Origin: Mycobacterium lacus
Lineage (GTDB): Bacteria > Actinomycetota > Actinomycetes > Mycobacteriales > Mycobacteriaceae
Direction of reading: 5' to 3'
DNA: 64,000 nt
NCBI RefSeq assembly: GCF_010731535.1
Contig: NZ_AP022581.1
Location: 1,187,952 to 1,251,951 of the forward strand
Below the pieces are notes generated by a model. The model was not told the DNA's origin. It saw only the letters and a program-made list of their open reading frames with translations, and ran no database searches. The translations under genes and the position numbers were made by a program. Positions 9,150-20,285 of the stretch are shown piece after piece; within the stretch, counting starts at the first letter, position 1; every line of letters starts with the position of its first letter.

Positions 9150-12100
9150 TCAGAGCAGTCCGAGCAGCCGCAGGTCGCTGACGTACTTGGTGATGATCGC
9201 CGCCGAGATGTGCGGAATGTCTTTGTCCGGACCGATTTTCGCCTCCTGGACCGCCGCGCGGAACCGGTCCGCGGGCGCGGCGGACCCGCACACCGGCTGC
9301 TGCGGTTGCCGGTAGTTGTGCAGCAGCGGCAGCGACGAGGCGTGGCGTTGCCGTTCCGGCAGGGCGCGCAGGGCGGTCTCGAAGCGCCGCAGCCATTCGC
9401 CGTAGTCGCCGATCCGCTGTATCGAACAGCCCGCGCAGACCAGCCAGTCGACGAATTCGTCGAACCCGATGCCGTCGTCGTAGGGGTTCATCACGTGGTA
9501 GGTGGCAAAGCCGTCGCCGCTTTGTGCACCCAACGTGGAAACCGCCTCGGCGATGAACTCGACGGGCAGGCCGTCGTAGTGGGCGCGTTGCCGGTTGCCG
9601 TCGGCGCCCAGCTGGTAGAACGAGGCGGGCGCGATGCCGGTGGCCACCAGGCTCAGGATCATCCGGGTGAACATGTCCGGCACGTTGAGCTGACCGGCCC
9701 AGGTGGTGTCGGCCAGGATCATGTCGCAGCGGAACACCGCGACCGGCAGGCCGCACAGGTCGTGCGCCTCACGCAGCAGCACCTCGCCGGCCCACTTGCT
9801 GGTGGCGTAGCCGTTGGCGTAGCTCTCGTCGATCGTGCGGGTGTGACTGACGACCCGGATGTCGGCGTCCTCGGTGAACTTCCCCGGCGCGATCTGCTCG
9901 CCCACGGCGATCGTCGAGGTGTAGGTGTACGGCTTCTGCTTGCTGGTCAGCGCCAGCCGGATCAGCTCGGCGGTGCCCAGCGCGTTGGGGCCGAACAGCT
10001 GGCCGTAGGGCAGCACGTGGTTGACCAGGGCGGCGGGGTCGACGATCAGGTCGACGGTGTCGGCCAGCCGCTGCCAGGTCTGCCGGTCCAGCCCGAGGCC
10101 GGCCTCGCCCTTGTCCCCGGCGAGCACCTCCAGGTGATCGGCGGCCAGCTCCCGGTAGTGCGCCAGCAGGTCGGGGTCGCCACCATCGAAGACCTTGTCC
10201 ACCCGGGCCCGAGCGTCCTCGTTGGATTTCGCCCGCACCAGGCAGATCAGCGTGCCGTCGACCAGATCCATCCGCTGCAGCCATTCCAGGGCCAGGTAGC
10301 GACCCAAAAAGCCGGTGGCGCCGGTCAGCAGCACGGTCCGCACCTGGGCGCTGGGGCCGGGCAGGCTCGCGGCCCCGGCCAAGGTGGCGGCGTCGATGAA
10401 CTTGTCCAGCGTGAGGTCACTGGCGTGCACCTCGGTCGCGTCGCGGCCGTGCACCGACGCGAAGGTAGGTCGCCGAGCACCGTGGCGCCCGGCCTCGATG
10501 TAGGCGGCCAGGGCCTGCAGGTCGCTGGCCGGGCTGACGATGACGCCGACCGGCACCTCGACGCCGAAGATCTCGTGCAGCAGGTTGGCGAAGGACAGCG
10601 CCGAAAGCGAGTCGCCGCCCAGGTCGGTGAAGTGATCCACCGGCTGCGCGTCGCCGGCCGCGCTGCCCAGCAGCGCGCCCGCGGCGCGACACACGGTCTG
10701 CAGCACCGGCGCCTGGGCGCCGGCCTGCCGCAGCGCGCGCAGCTCGTTGGCCTGGCCATCGGCCAGGTCGGCGTAGAGCTGCTCCAGCCGCTCGCCGTAG
10801 TGTTTCTTCAGCTGCGGCCGCGCCAGCTTGCGGATGCCGGTGAGCAGGCCGTTCTCCAGCGTCCACGGCGTCGTCTCGATGATGAAGTCGCGCGGGATCT
10901 CGTAGGACTGCAGCCCGGCCGTCTTGGCGATGTCCTGCAGGGACTGGCTGATCCGCGCCTTCAGCTCCGCATCCTCGAAGCGAGAGAGCGCCTCCTCGGT
11001 GGGGACGATCACCGCGAGCAAATACGCCCGGGCGCTGTTGCCGTACACGTAGACCTGCCGAACCAGCGGGCTGTCGCCGAACAACGGTTCGAGCTTCGAC
11101 ACGGTGACGAACTCGCCCTGGGACAGCTTGACCACGTTGTTGCGGCGGTCGAGGTAGACGAACTCGTCGGGGCCGACCTGGGCCATCACGTCGCCGGTGC
11201 GGTAGAAGCCGTCGGGGTCGAACACGTCGGCGGTGACTTGCGGCCGCTTGTAGTAACCGGGGAACATGCTCTGCGTCTTGACCAGCAGTTCGCCACGCGG
11301 ATGAGGCCGGTCGGTCAGGAAGTAGCCCAGGTCGGGCACGTCGACCAACTTGTAGTCGATCACGGCGGGGCGCTGGATCTGGCCGTCAATCAAGACCATG
11401 CCGGCCTCGGTGGACCCGTAGCCCTCCACCAAATGCACGTCCTGCAGCATGGATTCGACCCACGCCTTCATCTCGTCGGAGATCGGCGCGGATCCGGTCA
11501 ACGCCACCACGGACCGTCCGCCGAGCAGGTTCTCTCGCAGCTCGGCCTTGACCTGCGCTGCGAGCGCCGCTGGATCGGCTGAGCCACCGAGCGATCGCCG
11601 GTCGACCTCGCTCTGGAACGCGCCGAACAGCATGTCCCAGACGCGCGGCACGAAGCTCAGCTCGGTGGGGCGCACCTGCGCGAGGTCCTCGAACAGCGTC
11701 GAGAGGTCGCTCTTGGCAGCGAAGTAGGCGGTGCCGCCGTTGCCGAGCGTTCCGTACAAGACCTGGCGGCCCATGATGTGGCTCATCGGCATGAAGTTGA
11801 GCGTGATCGACGGCTCGTCGCCGCCGTCGAACCAGGCGCTGGACTTGCGCCAGAAATTGATTACCTTGCTCTCGGGGTACATGGCGCCCTTAGGTGCGCC
11901 GGTGCTACCGGAGGTGTAGATCAGCAGGGACAGCGCGTTGGCGGCTGGGTCGGCCGCGACGGCCGGCTCAGCGGGCATCGCCCTGCCGCGCTCGATCACG
12001 TCGGCAAGGGCCTCGACGATCACCGGGCTGTCGGCCAAGCGCGCGCGGGCCGACTCGACGGCCTCACGCTGCTCGTCGACCTCGGGGTGGTAGTCGAACA

Positions 12101-12659
12101 CGACCAACCGCGCGGGCGGGTGACCGGCCAGCACCAACTCGACGGCGTCGGCGAGGTTGCCGATGCTGGCGGCGATCAACGTTGGCTCGGTCTCGGCGAC
12201 GATGGGCCGCAGCTGGGCGGCGGCCGCGCTGGTCTGCAGCGGAACCGACACCGCGCCCAGCTCGACCAGCGCCAAGTCGACGGTGGTGTAGTCGACGCCG
12301 GTGAACCCCAGCACGCAAACCCGGTCGCCGGGCCGCACCCCCTCGGACAGCGCGGTTGCCAACTCCCGGACGCGGTCGGCCAGCTCGCGGTAGGTGATGG
12401 TGTCGAAGCCCGGCAGCGGCGCCAGCGTGGTGCGGCCGGTGCCCGGGTCGGTGACGAGCTGGACCGCGCGCTGGCCGAGCGCCGGCCGATCGGCGTAGCC
12501 CTCCATCACGGTGTGGATGATTTGGCGCAGTCGCGTGCCGGGTTGCTCGACCGCTTCGGCGACGGCCGGGTCGGGCTTGGCGGCGGCGAACTGCGGGTCG
12601 TTGGCGTAGAGGTCCTCGATGCGGCGGGCGAGCCGCTCTTCACGGGTGATTGTCGACAT
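9150..12659 (-). CDS. car: Carboxylic acid reductase (FadD9-type, adenylation-carrier-reductase)
   Basis: A 1169-residue three-part enzyme. The adenylation domain has the AMP-binding P-loop [11 protein letters not shown] near residue 250 and the [11 protein letters not shown] segment. The carrier domain has the phosphopantetheine serine S684 (GGDSLSAL). The C-terminal reductase domain has the NADP motif TGATGFLG (~775) and a YxxxK pair (Y950, K954 in [10 protein letters not shown]). Family members activate a carboxylic acid with ATP, load it as thioester and reduce it to the aldehyde with NADPH; a 4'-phosphopantetheinyl transferase is needed. Matches Rv2590 (FadD9) by size and synteny. The adjacent gabT may act on aldehyde/amino-acid metabolism, but a shared pathway is inference. 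Confidence 0.96.
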   Translation of the reverse strand: MSTITREERLARRIEDLYANDPQFAAAKPDPAVAEAVEQPGTRLRQIIHTVMEGYADRPALGQRAVQLVTDPGTGRTTLAPLPGFDTITYRELADRVRELATALSEGVRPGDRVCVLGFTGVDYTTVDLALVELGAVSVPLQTSAAAAQLRPIVAETEPTLIAASIGNLADAVELVLAGHPPARLVVFDYHPEVDEQREAVESARARLADSPVIVEALADVIERGRAMPAEPAVAADPAANALSLLIYTSGSTGAPKGAMYPESKVINFWRKSSAWFDGGDEPSITLNFMPMSHIMGRQVLYGTLGNGGTAYFAAKSDLSTLFEDLAQVRPTELSFVPRVWDMLFGAFQSEVDRRSLGGSADPAALAAQVKAELRENLLGGRSVVALTGSAPISDEMKAWVESMLQDVHLVEGYGSTEAGMVLIDGQIQRPAVIDYKLVDVPDLGYFLTDRPHPRGELLVKTQSMFPGYYKRPQVTADVFDPDGFYRTGDVMAQVGPDEFVYLDRRNNVVKLSQGEFVTVSKLEPLFGDSPLVRQVYVYGNSARAYLLAVIVPTEEALSRFEDAELKARISQSLQDIAKTAGLQSYEIPRDFIIETTPWTLENGLLTGIRKLARPQLKKHYGERLEQLYADLADGQANELRALRQAGAQAPVLQTVCRAAGALLGSAAGDAQPVDHFTDLGGDSLSALSFANLLHEIFGVEVPVGVIVSPASDLQALAAYIEAGRHGARRPTFASVHGRDATEVHASDLTLDKFIDAATLAGAASLPGPSAQVRTVLLTGATGFLGRYLALEWLQRMDLVDGTLICLVRAKSNEDARARVDKVFDGGDPDLLAHYRELAADHLEVLAGDKGEAGLGLDRQTWQRLADTVDLIVDPAALVNHVLPYGQLFGPNALGTAELIRLALTSKQKPYTYTSTIAVGEQIAPGKFTEDADIRVVSHTRTIDESYANGYATSKWAGEVLLREAHDLCGLPVAVFRCDMILADTTWAGQLNVPDMFTRMILSLVATGIAPASFYQLGADGNRQRAHYDGLPVEFIAEAVSTLGAQSGDGFATYHVMNPYDDGIGFDEFVDWLVCAGCSIQRIGDYGEWLRRFETALRALPERQRHASSLPLLHNYRQPQQPVCGSAAPADRFRAAVQEAKIGPDKDIPHISAAIITKYVSDLRLLGLL

Positions 12660-12799
12660 GTCAGAGCCCTTCGCAATGACCGAGAGTTTGGGAGCTAACT
12701 GCGCGACGCTGCGCCACTGGATAGAACGTTAGCGAAAGTAATGATATTCCTCAATGGCAGACCGCTGTCAGACGGCTGTGAGTTGCACCACCGTAGTCG

Positions 12800-14140
12800 T
12801 CACAGTTCGCCCAGGAGGCCGCACAGGATGTCGAGACCTTCGGTCAGCAGGTCGTCGCCGATGGTCAGCGGCGGCAGCAGCCGGATGATGTTGCCGAACA
12901 TGCCGCACGTCAGGACGACGACGCCGGCGGCGTGGGCCGCGGCGGCTAGCTTCTCGGTCAGCTCCGCGTCGGGGTCGGCGGTTCCGGATTTCACCAGCTC
13001 GATGGCGATCATGGCGCCGCGGCCGCGCACATCGCCGATCCGATCGTCGCCGGCCTGCAGCCGCGTCAGCCGGTCGGTGATCAGCCGTCCGATCCGCCGG
13101 GCCCGCTCGATCAGGCCGTCGCTCTCGATGGTCGCGATGGTGGCCAACGCCGCCGCACAGGCGACCGGGTTGCCGCCGAAGGTGCCGCCCAGGCCGCCGA
13201 CGTGCGGGGCGTCCATGATCTCGGCCCGTCCGGTGATCGCCGACAGCGGCAGTCCGTCGGCAATGGCCTTTGCGGTGCAGATCACGTCGGGCTCGATGCC
13301 CTCGTGCTCGCAGGCGAACATGGCCCCGGTGCGCGCGAACCCGGTTTGCACCTCGTCGGCGATGAACACCACGTCGTTCTTGCGGCACCAGTCCAGCAGG
13401 GCCGGTAGGAAACCCTCGGCGGGAACGATGAACCCGCCCTCGCCCTGGATCGGCTCGATGATCACGGCGGCCAGGTTGTCCGCGCCGACCTGTTTGTCGA
13501 TGACGTTGATGGCACGCGCGGCGGCCAGCTCACCGTCGGTGGCCAGTTCCTTGTCGAGCAGGCCGTCCCGATACGGGTAGGACAGCGGCGCGCGGTAAAT
13601 CTCCGGCGCGAACGGACCGAAGCCGCTCTTGTAGGGCATGGATTTGGCGGTCAGCGCCATCGTCAGGTTGGTGCGGCCGTGGTACGCGTGATCGAAGGCG
13701 ACGACGGCGGGCTTGCGGGTGTAGGACCGCGCGACCTTGATGGAGCTCTCGACCGCCTCGGCGCCGGAGTTGAACAGCACCGATCGCTTCTCCCCGGAGC
13801 CGGGGGTAATCCGATTGAGCTGTTCGGCGACGGCGACGTACCGCTCGTACGGCGTCACCATGAAGCAGGTGTGGGTGAAGTCGGCCACCTGCGCGCGCAC
13901 CGCCTCCACGACGCGCGGCGACGAGTTGCCGATCGTGGTGACGGCAATGCCGGATCCCAGGTCGATGAGGCGGTTTCCGTCGACGTCCTCGAGGATGCCG
14001 CCGCCGGCGCGCGCCACGAACACCGGCAGGGTGACGGCGACGCCCCGCGACACCGCCGCGACCCGGCGTTTGTTCAGTTCCAGCGATGCGGGACCGGGGA
14101 TTTCGGTGATGAGGTGGCGACTCTGCTCGAGGCTGGCCAC
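12800..14140 (-). CDS. gabT: 4-aminobutyrate aminotransferase (class III, PLP-dependent)
   Basis: A 446-residue class-III aminotransferase. The catalytic lysine is K291 in CTAKAIADGLPL, the preceding PLP-binding aspartate lies in VFIADEVQTGFARTG, and SSPRVVEAV/NSGAEAVE are the phosphate-cup segments. It transfers the amino group of 4-aminobutyrate to 2-oxoglutarate, giving succinic semialdehyde and glutamate. The start is preceded by GAGGAGGATCT. Corresponds to Rv2589. It lies 140 bp upstream of car on the same strand and directly downstream of a PE-like mini-ORF. Confidence 0.95.
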   Translation of the reverse strand: MASLEQSRHLITEIPGPASLELNKRRVAAVSRGVAVTLPVFVARAGGGILEDVDGNRLIDLGSGIAVTTIGNSSPRVVEAVRAQVADFTHTCFMVTPYERYVAVAEQLNRITPGSGEKRSVLFNSGAEAVESSIKVARSYTRKPAVVAFDHAYHGRTNLTMALTAKSMPYKSGFGPFAPEIYRAPLSYPYRDGLLDKELATDGELAAARAINVIDKQVGADNLAAVIIEPIQGEGGFIVPAEGFLPALLDWCRKNDVVFIADEVQTGFARTGAMFACEHEGIEPDVICTAKAIADGLPLSAITGRAEIMDAPHVGGLGGTFGGNPVACAAALATIATIESDGLIERARRIGRLITDRLTRLQAGDDRIGDVRGRGAMIAIELVKSGTADPDAELTEKLAAAAHAAGVVVLTCGMFGNIIRLLPPLTIGDDLLTEGLDILCGLLGEL

Positions 14141-14149
14141 AGATCCTCC

Positions 14150-14311
14150 TCACCGCGGGCTGGTCACGTCGCGGATAAAGCCTAGCCCGGCGACGATGCG
14201 GGGCCCCGACGGCCCGAGGTGGGGGTGCTGCCCGCTTGCGGGGGAGACCCGGGCGGATAAGGCGTAGCCGTTGGCCCGAGCCCATTGCGGTGTTGCGATC
14301 ACAAATGACAT
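14150..14311 (-). pseudogene. PE-like mini-ORF (degenerate PE start) upstream of gabT
   Basis: A 53-codon frame opening with MSFVIATPQ, the signature start of PE proteins, behind a good ribosome site (GGGAGGCCA). After nine residues the sequence no longer resembles a PE domain (WARANGYALSARVSPASGQ), so only the initiation region of a PE gene seems to remain. It ends 10 bp before the gabT start, so if translated it would act as a leader peptide. Either a deletion remnant of a PE gene or a recombined leader. Confidence 0.55.
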
Positions 14312-14373
14312 TGGCCTCCCGGCAAACTCGCCACCCTGCGAGCCGACGGTAGGTGTATTCGGCGCTCGGGAGC

Positions 14374-14388
14374 ATACCAAAGTGGTAC
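14374..14388 (+). promoter_or_regulatory. Possible MazE operator
   Basis: ATACCA-AAG-TGGTAC is an imperfect inverted repeat (5 of 6 pairs) ending 10 bp before the mazE start. Autoregulatory RHH antitoxins usually bind such sites. The evidence is weak. Confidence 0.3.
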
Positions 14389-14398
14389 CATCCGTGAA

Positions 14399-14635
14399 AT
14401 GAGTACCCAGATTGCGGTCCGCCTGCCCGACGAGATCGTCGCCTTCATCGACGACGAGGTCAGGGGGCGGCATGCCCGTAGCCGTGCGGCCGTCGTGCTC
14501 AGGGCGCTGGAACGGGAACGTCGCCGTCGTCTCGCCGAACGGGACGCGGAGATTCTCGCGGCCGCTATGTCAGCGCCGAGCGATCTCGATGCGCTGGCTG
14601 GCCACTCTGCTGGTACCGCCCTCGACATCGACTGA
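14399..14635 (+). CDS. mazE: Ribbon-helix-helix antitoxin of a MazEF module (MazE5-like)
   Basis: A 78-residue protein with an N-terminal ribbon-helix-helix (TQIAVRLPDEIVAFIDDEVR) for DNA binding and an acidic/alanine-rich C-terminal tail likely to wrap the toxin. Its stop codon overlaps the toxin start by 1 bp (TGATG). M. tuberculosis carries a close relative (Rv1943c/Rv1942c) at a different locus, so this pair is accessory at the gabT-yajC junction. Confidence 0.85.
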   Translation: MSTQIAVRLPDEIVAFIDDEVRGRHARSRAAVVLRALERERRRRLAERDAEILAAAMSAPSDLDALAGHSAGTALDID

Positions 14636-14952
14636 TGCGACCTATCCACGTCGCCCAGCTTGACAAGGCCAGACCCGTCCTGATTCTCACCCGCGAGGTC
14701 GTGCGTCCACACCTGGCCAACGTCACTGTCGCGCCAATTACGACGACCAGCCGTGGGCTGGCAACCGAGGTCCCGGTAGGCGCGGTGAACGGGCTCGATC
14801 AACCATCGGTGGTCAGTTGCGACAACATCCAAACGATCCCGGTGTCTGACCTTGGTCGTCACATTGGCTACCTCTTCGCGTCGCAGGAGCCGGCCCTGGC
14901 TGAAGCCATCGGCAACGCGTTCGACCTCGACTGGCAACCCTCACCGCGATGA
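14635..14952 (+). CDS. mazF: MazF-family mRNA/rRNA interferase toxin (MazF5-like)
   Basis: A 105-residue protein with the PemK/MazF fold. Recognisable segments are RPVLILTREVVRPHLANVTVAPIT in the first strands, VVSCDNIQTIPVSDLG near residue 60-75 and the C-terminal helix EPALAEAIGNAFDL. MazF toxins cut single-stranded RNA at short motifs; the target here cannot be read from sequence. It closely resembles M. tuberculosis Rv1942c. The frame is intact and coupled to mazE. Confidence 0.9.
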   Translation: MRPIHVAQLDKARPVLILTREVVRPHLANVTVAPITTTSRGLATEVPVGAVNGLDQPSVVSCDNIQTIPVSDLGRHIGYLFASQEPALAEAIGNAFDLDWQPSPR

Positions 14953-15141
14953 ACCGCCGGCAGGTGGGCGGGCGTGTCACCGACATCGCCGGCGGTCACG
15001 GCGGCCGGGCGCGGTGCCGGTCGGTTTGCGACCTGCGGGACTGGCAGACTGGACCCATCACGAGGGGGGCGACCTCCCGGGTCGGCCCGGCACCGACCGC
15101 CTAAATGCCGAGCAATACCGACACGAAAGACAGGCTCGTTG

Positions 15142-15495
15142 ATGGATAGTTTCGTTTTGTTCCTGCCGTTCCTGCTCATCATGGGCGGGTTCATGTACTT
15201 CGCGTCGCGCCGCCAGAAGCGCGCGCTGCAAGCCACGATCGACCTGCACGAGTCGTTGCAGCCCGGTGACCGGGTGCACACCACGTCGGGCCTGCAGGCC
15301 ACGATCGTCGACATCGCCGAAGACACCGTCGACCTGGAGATCGCGCCCGGCGTGGTGACCAGGTGGATGAAGCTGGCGATTCGCGACCGGATTTCGCCCG
15401 ACGTCGACGAGGACTTCGACGACGCCGCCGATGCGGTGGATGACGCCGATCCGAACGACGCGGACGACGAGAGCCGTGTGGCCAAGGATTCCTAA
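15142..15495 (+). CDS. yajC: Preprotein translocase accessory subunit YajC
   Basis: A 117-residue protein with one N-terminal membrane helix (FVLFLPFLLIMGGFMYFA), a cytoplasmic domain (PGDRVHTTSGLQATIVDI) and a strongly acidic tail rich in Asp. YajC associates with SecDF at the SecYEG translocon. A TTG one codon earlier could also serve as start. First gene of the yajC-secD-secF set, matching Rv2588c; secD begins 72 bp downstream. Confidence 0.93.
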   Translation: MDSFVLFLPFLLIMGGFMYFASRRQKRALQATIDLHESLQPGDRVHTTSGLQATIVDIAEDTVDLEIAPGVVTRWMKLAIRDRISPDVDEDFDDAADAVDDADPNDADDESRVAKDS

Positions 15496-15567
15496 CCGCG
15501 TGCGCGAACGGCATCCGAACGCGACACGTAGGCTCTGTCGGGGGCAAGAACCGATTCTCGAGGAGAT

Positions 15568-17334
15568 ATGAGGAACGTGGCATCGTCTTCGGCGCCGGTG
15601 CATCCTGCCCGCTACCTGTCGGTGTTCCTGCTCCTACTCGTCGGGGTCTACCTGCTGGTTTTTTTGACCGGCAACAAGAAGGCGGCCCCCAAGCTCGGCA
15701 TCGACCTGCAGGGCGGAACCCGCGTCACGCTGACCGCGCGGACGCCGGACGGCTCGGCACCCAGTCGGGAGGCGTTGGCCCAGGCGCAGCAGATCATCAG
15801 CGCGCGGGTCAACGGGCTTGGAGTCTCCGGCTCGGAGGTCGTAGTCGACGGGGACAACCTGGTCATCACCGTGCCCGGAAACGACGGCAACGAGGCCCGC
15901 AACCTGGGGCAGACGGCACGGCTCTACATCCGGCCGGTGCTCAACTCGATGCCCGCGCAAAAGGCTCCCGAAGAAGCCAAGCCCCAGCCCCCGTCGCCCG
16001 CCGGGACCCCGCCTGGCGCCCCTCCGGCGCCGCCGCCTGGCCAACCGGCGCCCCCCGCCCAGCCGGGCGGGCAGCCCCCGGCTCAGCCGCGGCCCTACCC
16101 GCAGGAGCCGACGCCGACACCCAGCCCGGCCCCGGCGCCCGGCCCAGCCCCCGGAGAGGCGCCGCCCACCGATCAGCCCGCGCCCCCGGACCCGCGCAAG
16201 GACCTCGCCGAGCGCATCGCGCAGGAGAAGAAGTGGCGGCAGAACACCAGCCAGTACATCCAGATGGTGGCCCTGCAATTCCAGGCCACGCGCTGCGACA
16301 AAGAGGACATCCTGGCCGGCAACGACGATCCGAAGCTGCCGCTGGTGACCTGCTCGACCGACCACAAGACCGCCTACCTGCTGGCGCCGTCGATCATCAG
16401 CGGTGACCAGATCCAAGACGCCACCTCGGGCATGGACCAGCGCAGCGTCGGCTACGTCGTCGACCTGCAATTCAAGAGCGCGGCGGCAAATGTCTGGGCC
16501 GACTACACCGCCGCCCACGTTGGCACCCAGACCGCCTTCACCCTGGACTCGCAGGTTGTCAGCGCACCCGTCATCAACGAGGCGATCCCCGGCGGGCGGA
16601 CCCAGATCAGCGGTGGCGATCCGCCGTTCACCGCGGCAACCGCGCGCCAGCTGGCCAACGTCCTGAAATACGGGTCGCTACCGCTGTCCTTCGAATCGTC
16701 GGAAGCCCAAACGGTTTCGGCGACATTGGGTTTGACATCGCTGCGGGCGGGCCTGATCGCGGGCGCGATCGGCCTGCTCCTGGTGCTGGTGTATTCGTTG
16801 CTGTACTACCGGGTGCTGGGATTGCTCACCGCGTTGTCGCTAGTCGCTTCCGGCTCAATGGTTTTCGCGATCCTGGTGCTGTTGGGCCGATATATCAACT
16901 ACACCCTGGATCTGGCGGGCATTGCGGGTCTGATCATCGGCATCGGGACCACCGCCGACTCGTTCGTGGTGTTCTTCGAACGCATCAAAGACGAGATCCG
17001 CGAAGGCCGTTCGTTCCGGTCGGCGGTGCCGCGCGGCTGGGCGCGGGCCCGCAAGACGATCGTGTCGGGCAACGCCGTCACCTTCCTGGCCGCTGCCGTG
17101 CTGTACTTCCTGGCGATCGGTCAGGTGAAGGGATTCGCGTTCACCTTGGGCCTCACCACGATCCTCGACCTCGTTGTGGTGTTCCTGGTGACCTGGCCGC
17201 TGGTGTACCTGGCGTCGAAGTCTTCGCGGATGGCAAAGCCGGCCTACAACGGCCTGGGGGCTGTTCAGCGGGTCGCGCGCGAGCGCCGGGCCGTGGCGGC
17301 TCGCTCGGGCTCCGCCAAGACGGGACGGGGATAA
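15568..17334 (+). CDS. secD: Protein translocase subunit SecD
   Basis: A 588-residue RND-type membrane protein. Helix 1 lies at about residues 13-30. The periplasmic first domain ([13 protein letters not shown]) is interrupted by a long proline-rich insert (~residues 130-215), as known in mycobacterial SecD. A second periplasmic domain and five further helices follow, with the conserved [17 protein letters not shown] segment carrying the proton-relay aspartate region. With SecF it uses the proton gradient to pull exported proteins through SecYEG. The ATG follows a GAGGAG site. It ends 4 bp before secF. Confidence 0.97.
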   Translation: MRNVASSSAPVHPARYLSVFLLLLVGVYLLVFLTGNKKAAPKLGIDLQGGTRVTLTARTPDGSAPSREALAQAQQIISARVNGLGVSGSEVVVDGDNLVITVPGNDGNEARNLGQTARLYIRPVLNSMPAQKAPEEAKPQPPSPAGTPPGAPPAPPPGQPAPPAQPGGQPPAQPRPYPQEPTPTPSPAPAPGPAPGEAPPTDQPAPPDPRKDLAERIAQEKKWRQNTSQYIQMVALQFQATRCDKEDILAGNDDPKLPLVTCSTDHKTAYLLAPSIISGDQIQDATSGMDQRSVGYVVDLQFKSAAANVWADYTAAHVGTQTAFTLDSQVVSAPVINEAIPGGRTQISGGDPPFTAATARQLANVLKYGSLPLSFESSEAQTVSATLGLTSLRAGLIAGAIGLLLVLVYSLLYYRVLGLLTALSLVASGSMVFAILVLLGRYINYTLDLAGIAGLIIGIGTTADSFVVFFERIKDEIREGRSFRSAVPRGWARARKTIVSGNAVTFLAAAVLYFLAIGQVKGFAFTLGLTTILDLVVVFLVTWPLVYLASKSSRMAKPAYNGLGAVQRVARERRAVAARSGSAKTGRG

Positions 17335-17338
17335 CGCG

Positions 17339-18609
17339 ATGGCGTCCAAAGTCAAGACCGACACCGACACCGAAGCCGTCGAGGTCGGCGCAAGTGCCGT
17401 GGAGCCGACCGACGCCGAAGGCGTCCCCGGCGAGCTGCCACGCCACAACTTCTTGTCCCGGCTCTACACCGGCACCGGCGCGTTCGAGGTCGTGGGGCGT
17501 CGCCGCCTGTGGTACGGCATCAGCGGCGCGATCGTCACGGTCGCCATCGTCAGCATTATCCTGCGCGGCTTCACCTTTGGGATCGACTTCAAGGGCGGCA
17601 CCACGGTGTCCATGCCCGCCGCGGGCGGGACAAGCGCGGTAAAGGTTTCCCAGGTTCGTGACGTCTTCAGCAAGACGCTGGGCAGGAATCCCGAATCCGT
17701 GGTAATCGTCGGCAGGGGCTCCTCGGAGACGGTGCAGATTCGTTCGGAAACCTTGTCCAACGAGCAGACGGAGAAGCTGCGCAACGCGCTGTTCGACACC
17801 TTCCAGCCCAAAGGCGCCGACGGCAAACCCAGCAAGAAGGCCATCAGCGACTCGGCCGTATCGGAGACCTGGGGCGATCAGATCACCAACAAGGCGCTGA
17901 TCGCGCTGGCGGTGTTCCTGGCGCTGGTCAGCCTGTACATCACCGTGCGCTACGAGCGCTACATGGCGCTGTCGGCGCTGGCGGCCATGTGCTTCGACCT
18001 CACGGTCACGGCCGGGGTGTACTCGCTGGTGGGCTTTGAGGTCACCCCGCCACTGTCATCGGCCTGCTGACGATCCTTGGCTTCTCCCTCTACGACACCG
18101 TCATCGTGTTCGACAAGGTGGAGGAGAACACCCACGGCTTCCAGCACACCACCCGCCGGACCTTCGCCGAGCAGGCCAACCTGGCGGTCAACCAGACGTT
18201 CATGCGCTCGATCAACACCAGCCTGATCTCGGTGTTGCCGGTGGCGGCGCTGATGGTGGTGGCGGTGTGGCTGCTGGGCGTCGGCACGCTGAAGGACCTG
18301 GCGCTGGTGCAGCTGATCGGCATCCTGGTCGGCACCTACTCGTCGATCTTCTTCGCCACCCCACTGCTGGTCAGCCTGCGCGAACACACCGAGCTGGTGC
18401 GCAACCACACCCGCCGGGTGGTCCGACGGCGCAACCCTGGCTCGAAAGCCGACGCTGCGGAGCCCGAGGAGGCCAAGGAGGCCGCTCGCCCAGCCGAGAA
18501 GGCTCCCCGTAAGCCGGCGGCGACGAACAAGCCGGCGCCGGGAGCGCGGCCGGTGCGTCCGACCGGTACCCGGCGCCCGAGCGGCAAGCGGAACGCCGGT
18601 CGGCGGTAG
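17339..18609 (+). CDS. secF: Protein translocase subunit SecF, reading frame broken by a 1-base deletion near 18049
   Basis: Six-helix partner of SecD. Residues from 17339 read as normal SecF (GIDFKGGTTVSMP, then VRYERYMALSALAAMCFDL) until about 18049. There CACCCCGCCACT appears where the family needs one more G (CCG-GCC-ACT). The correct continuation (TVIGLLTILGFSLYDTVIVFDKVEENT) is present in another frame and runs to a stop at 18609, including a basic, proline-rich tail. Restoring one G gives about 423 residues, close to Rv2586c. Because SecF function matters for growth and the break is a GG-to-G change, sequencing error is the likeliest cause; the gene is reported as one CDS. Confidence 0.88.
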
Positions 18610-18614
18610 TCACC

Positions 18615-20285
18615 ATGGTCACCTGGTGCCGGCGAATCATGCGCCGTGCCAGTTTTCGGGGGGCCGTCGCGACTTTGGCGGCGACGGTCACGGCGGCCTC
18701 CACGCTGACCGGGTGTTCCGGGAGCCCCGCCGGCCAGATCGACTACGTGGTCGACGGCGCGCTGACCACGTACAACACCAACACCGTCGTCGGCGCCGCG
18801 TCCGCCGGAGCGCAGGCTTTCGCCCGCACCCTGACCGGCTTCAGTTATCACGGGCCCGACGGACAGGTCGTCGCCGACCATGATTTCGGGACGATTTCGG
18901 TGGTGAGCGGGGCGCCCCTGGTCCTGGACTATCAGATTGCCGACAACGCCGTCTACTCCGACGGCAAACCGATAACCTGCGACGACCTGGTGCTGGCCTG
19001 GGCCGCGCAATCCGGGCGATTCCCCGGCTTCGACGCCGCCACTCAGGCCGGCTACCTCGACATCGCCAACATCGATTGCGTGCCGGGGCAGAAGAAGGCC
19101 CGCGTGTCGTTCATCCCGGACCGGGGATTCGTCGACTACACCCAGCTGTTCACCGCGACGTCGCTGATGCCGTCGCACGTCATCGCCGATCAGCTCAACG
19201 CCGATGTCACCACGGCGCTGCTGAACAACGATCCGGCAGTGGCGGAACAGGTTGCGCGGCTGTGGAATACGACCTGGGACCTCAAGCCCGGTATCGACCT
19301 CAAACGGTTCCCGTCCTCGGGCCCCTACAAGATCGAATCCCTCCTCGACGGAGGCGCGGTGGTGCTCGTCGCCAATGACCGTTGGTGGGGCGCCCGGGCG
19401 ATCACCAAGCGGGTCACCGTCCGGCCCCAGGGGGCCGATATCCAAGACCGGGTCAATAACCGCAGCGTTGACGTCGTGGACGTCGCGGCCGGGTCGTCGG
19501 GAGCGCTGGTCACCCCCGACAACTATCAGCGCAGCGATTCGCCGTCGGCGGGAATCGAGCAGCTGATCTTCGCGCCACAGGGCGCGCTGGCGCAGGCCCG
19601 TAACCGCCGCGCGGTCGCGCTGTGTACGCCACGGGAGGCGATCGCGCGCGATGCCGGGGTCGCGATCGCCAACTCACGCCTATCCCCGGCGACCGAGGAT
19701 GCCATCGCGGAATCCGACGGCGCCGCCGAGGCCGGCCCGTTCAACGGGGGGGATCCCGCCGCCGCGCGCGACGCGCTGGGAGGCGCGCCGCTGACGGTGC
19801 GGATCGGCTACCGGGGGCCCAACGCGCGGCTGGCCGCCACCGTCGGGACGATCGCCAAGTCCTGCGCCCCGGCCGGCATCACGGTCACCGATGTGACTTT
19901 GGACACATCCGGGCCGCAGGCGCTGCGGGACGGAAAGATCGACGTGCTGCTGGCCAGCACGGGTGGGTCCACCGGAAGCGGGTCGAGTGGATCGTCGGCG
20001 ATGGATGCCTATGACCTGCACAGCGGCAACGGAAACAACCTGTCGGGCTACTCGAACCCCCAGGTCGACGGCATCATCGGCGCGCTGGCAGTTTCTGCCG
20101 ACCCCGCTGAGCGTGTCAGGTTGCTCGCCGAGGGCGCACCGGTACTCTGGGCGGAGATGCCGACGCTGCCGTTGTACCGGCAGCAGCGGACATTGTTGAC
20201 GTCCAAGAAGATGTATGCCGTGGGCAGAAATCCCACGCGATGGGGGGTGGGTTGGAACATGGACCGATGGGCGTTGACGCAATGA
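18615..20285 (+). CDS. Family-5 peptide-binding lipoprotein (Rv2585c-like)
   Basis: A 556-residue extracytoplasmic solute-binding protein of the oligopeptide/dipeptide type (SBP family 5). The N-terminus has basic residues, a hydrophobic core and the lipobox LTGC, so it should be lipid-anchored outside the membrane; an in-frame ATG eight codons in is an alternative start. Domain features include the [14 protein letters not shown] start and the C-terminal [20 protein letters not shown]. No permease or ATPase is adjacent, so the ligand and transport partner are unknown. It is 5 bp after secF and its stop overlaps the apt start. Confidence 0.9.
   Translation: MVTWCRRIMRRASFRGAVATLAATVTAASTLTGCSGSPAGQIDYVVDGALTTYNTNTVVGAASAGAQAFARTLTGFSYHGPDGQVVADHDFGTISVVSGAPLVLDYQIADNAVYSDGKPITCDDLVLAWAAQSGRFPGFDAATQAGYLDIANIDCVPGQKKARVSFIPDRGFVDYTQLFTATSLMPSHVIADQLNADVTTALLNNDPAVAEQVARLWNTTWDLKPGIDLKRFPSSGPYKIESLLDGGAVVLVANDRWWGARAITKRVTVRPQGADIQDRVNNRSVDVVDVAAGSSGALVTPDNYQRSDSPSAGIEQLIFAPQGALAQARNRRAVALCTPREAIARDAGVAIANSRLSPATEDAIAESDGAAEAGPFNGGDPAAARDALGGAPLTVRIGYRGPNARLAATVGTIAKSCAPAGITVTDVTLDTSGPQALRDGKIDVLLASTGGSTGSGSSGSSAMDAYDLHSGNGNNLSGYSNPQVDGIIGALAVSADPAERVRLLAEGAPVLWAEMPTLPLYRQQRTLLTSKKMYAVGRNPTRWGVGWNMDRWALTQ

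Noticed and set aside
9210..11582. A 790-codon plus-strand frame opposite car
   Set aside because: Antisense to a clear carboxylic acid reductase; no ribosome site and no recognisable domain.
18040..18110. Programmed ribosomal frameshift in secF
   Set aside because: There is no slippery heptamer or downstream structure of the usual type, and mycobacterial secF is normally one frame; a base deletion explains it better.
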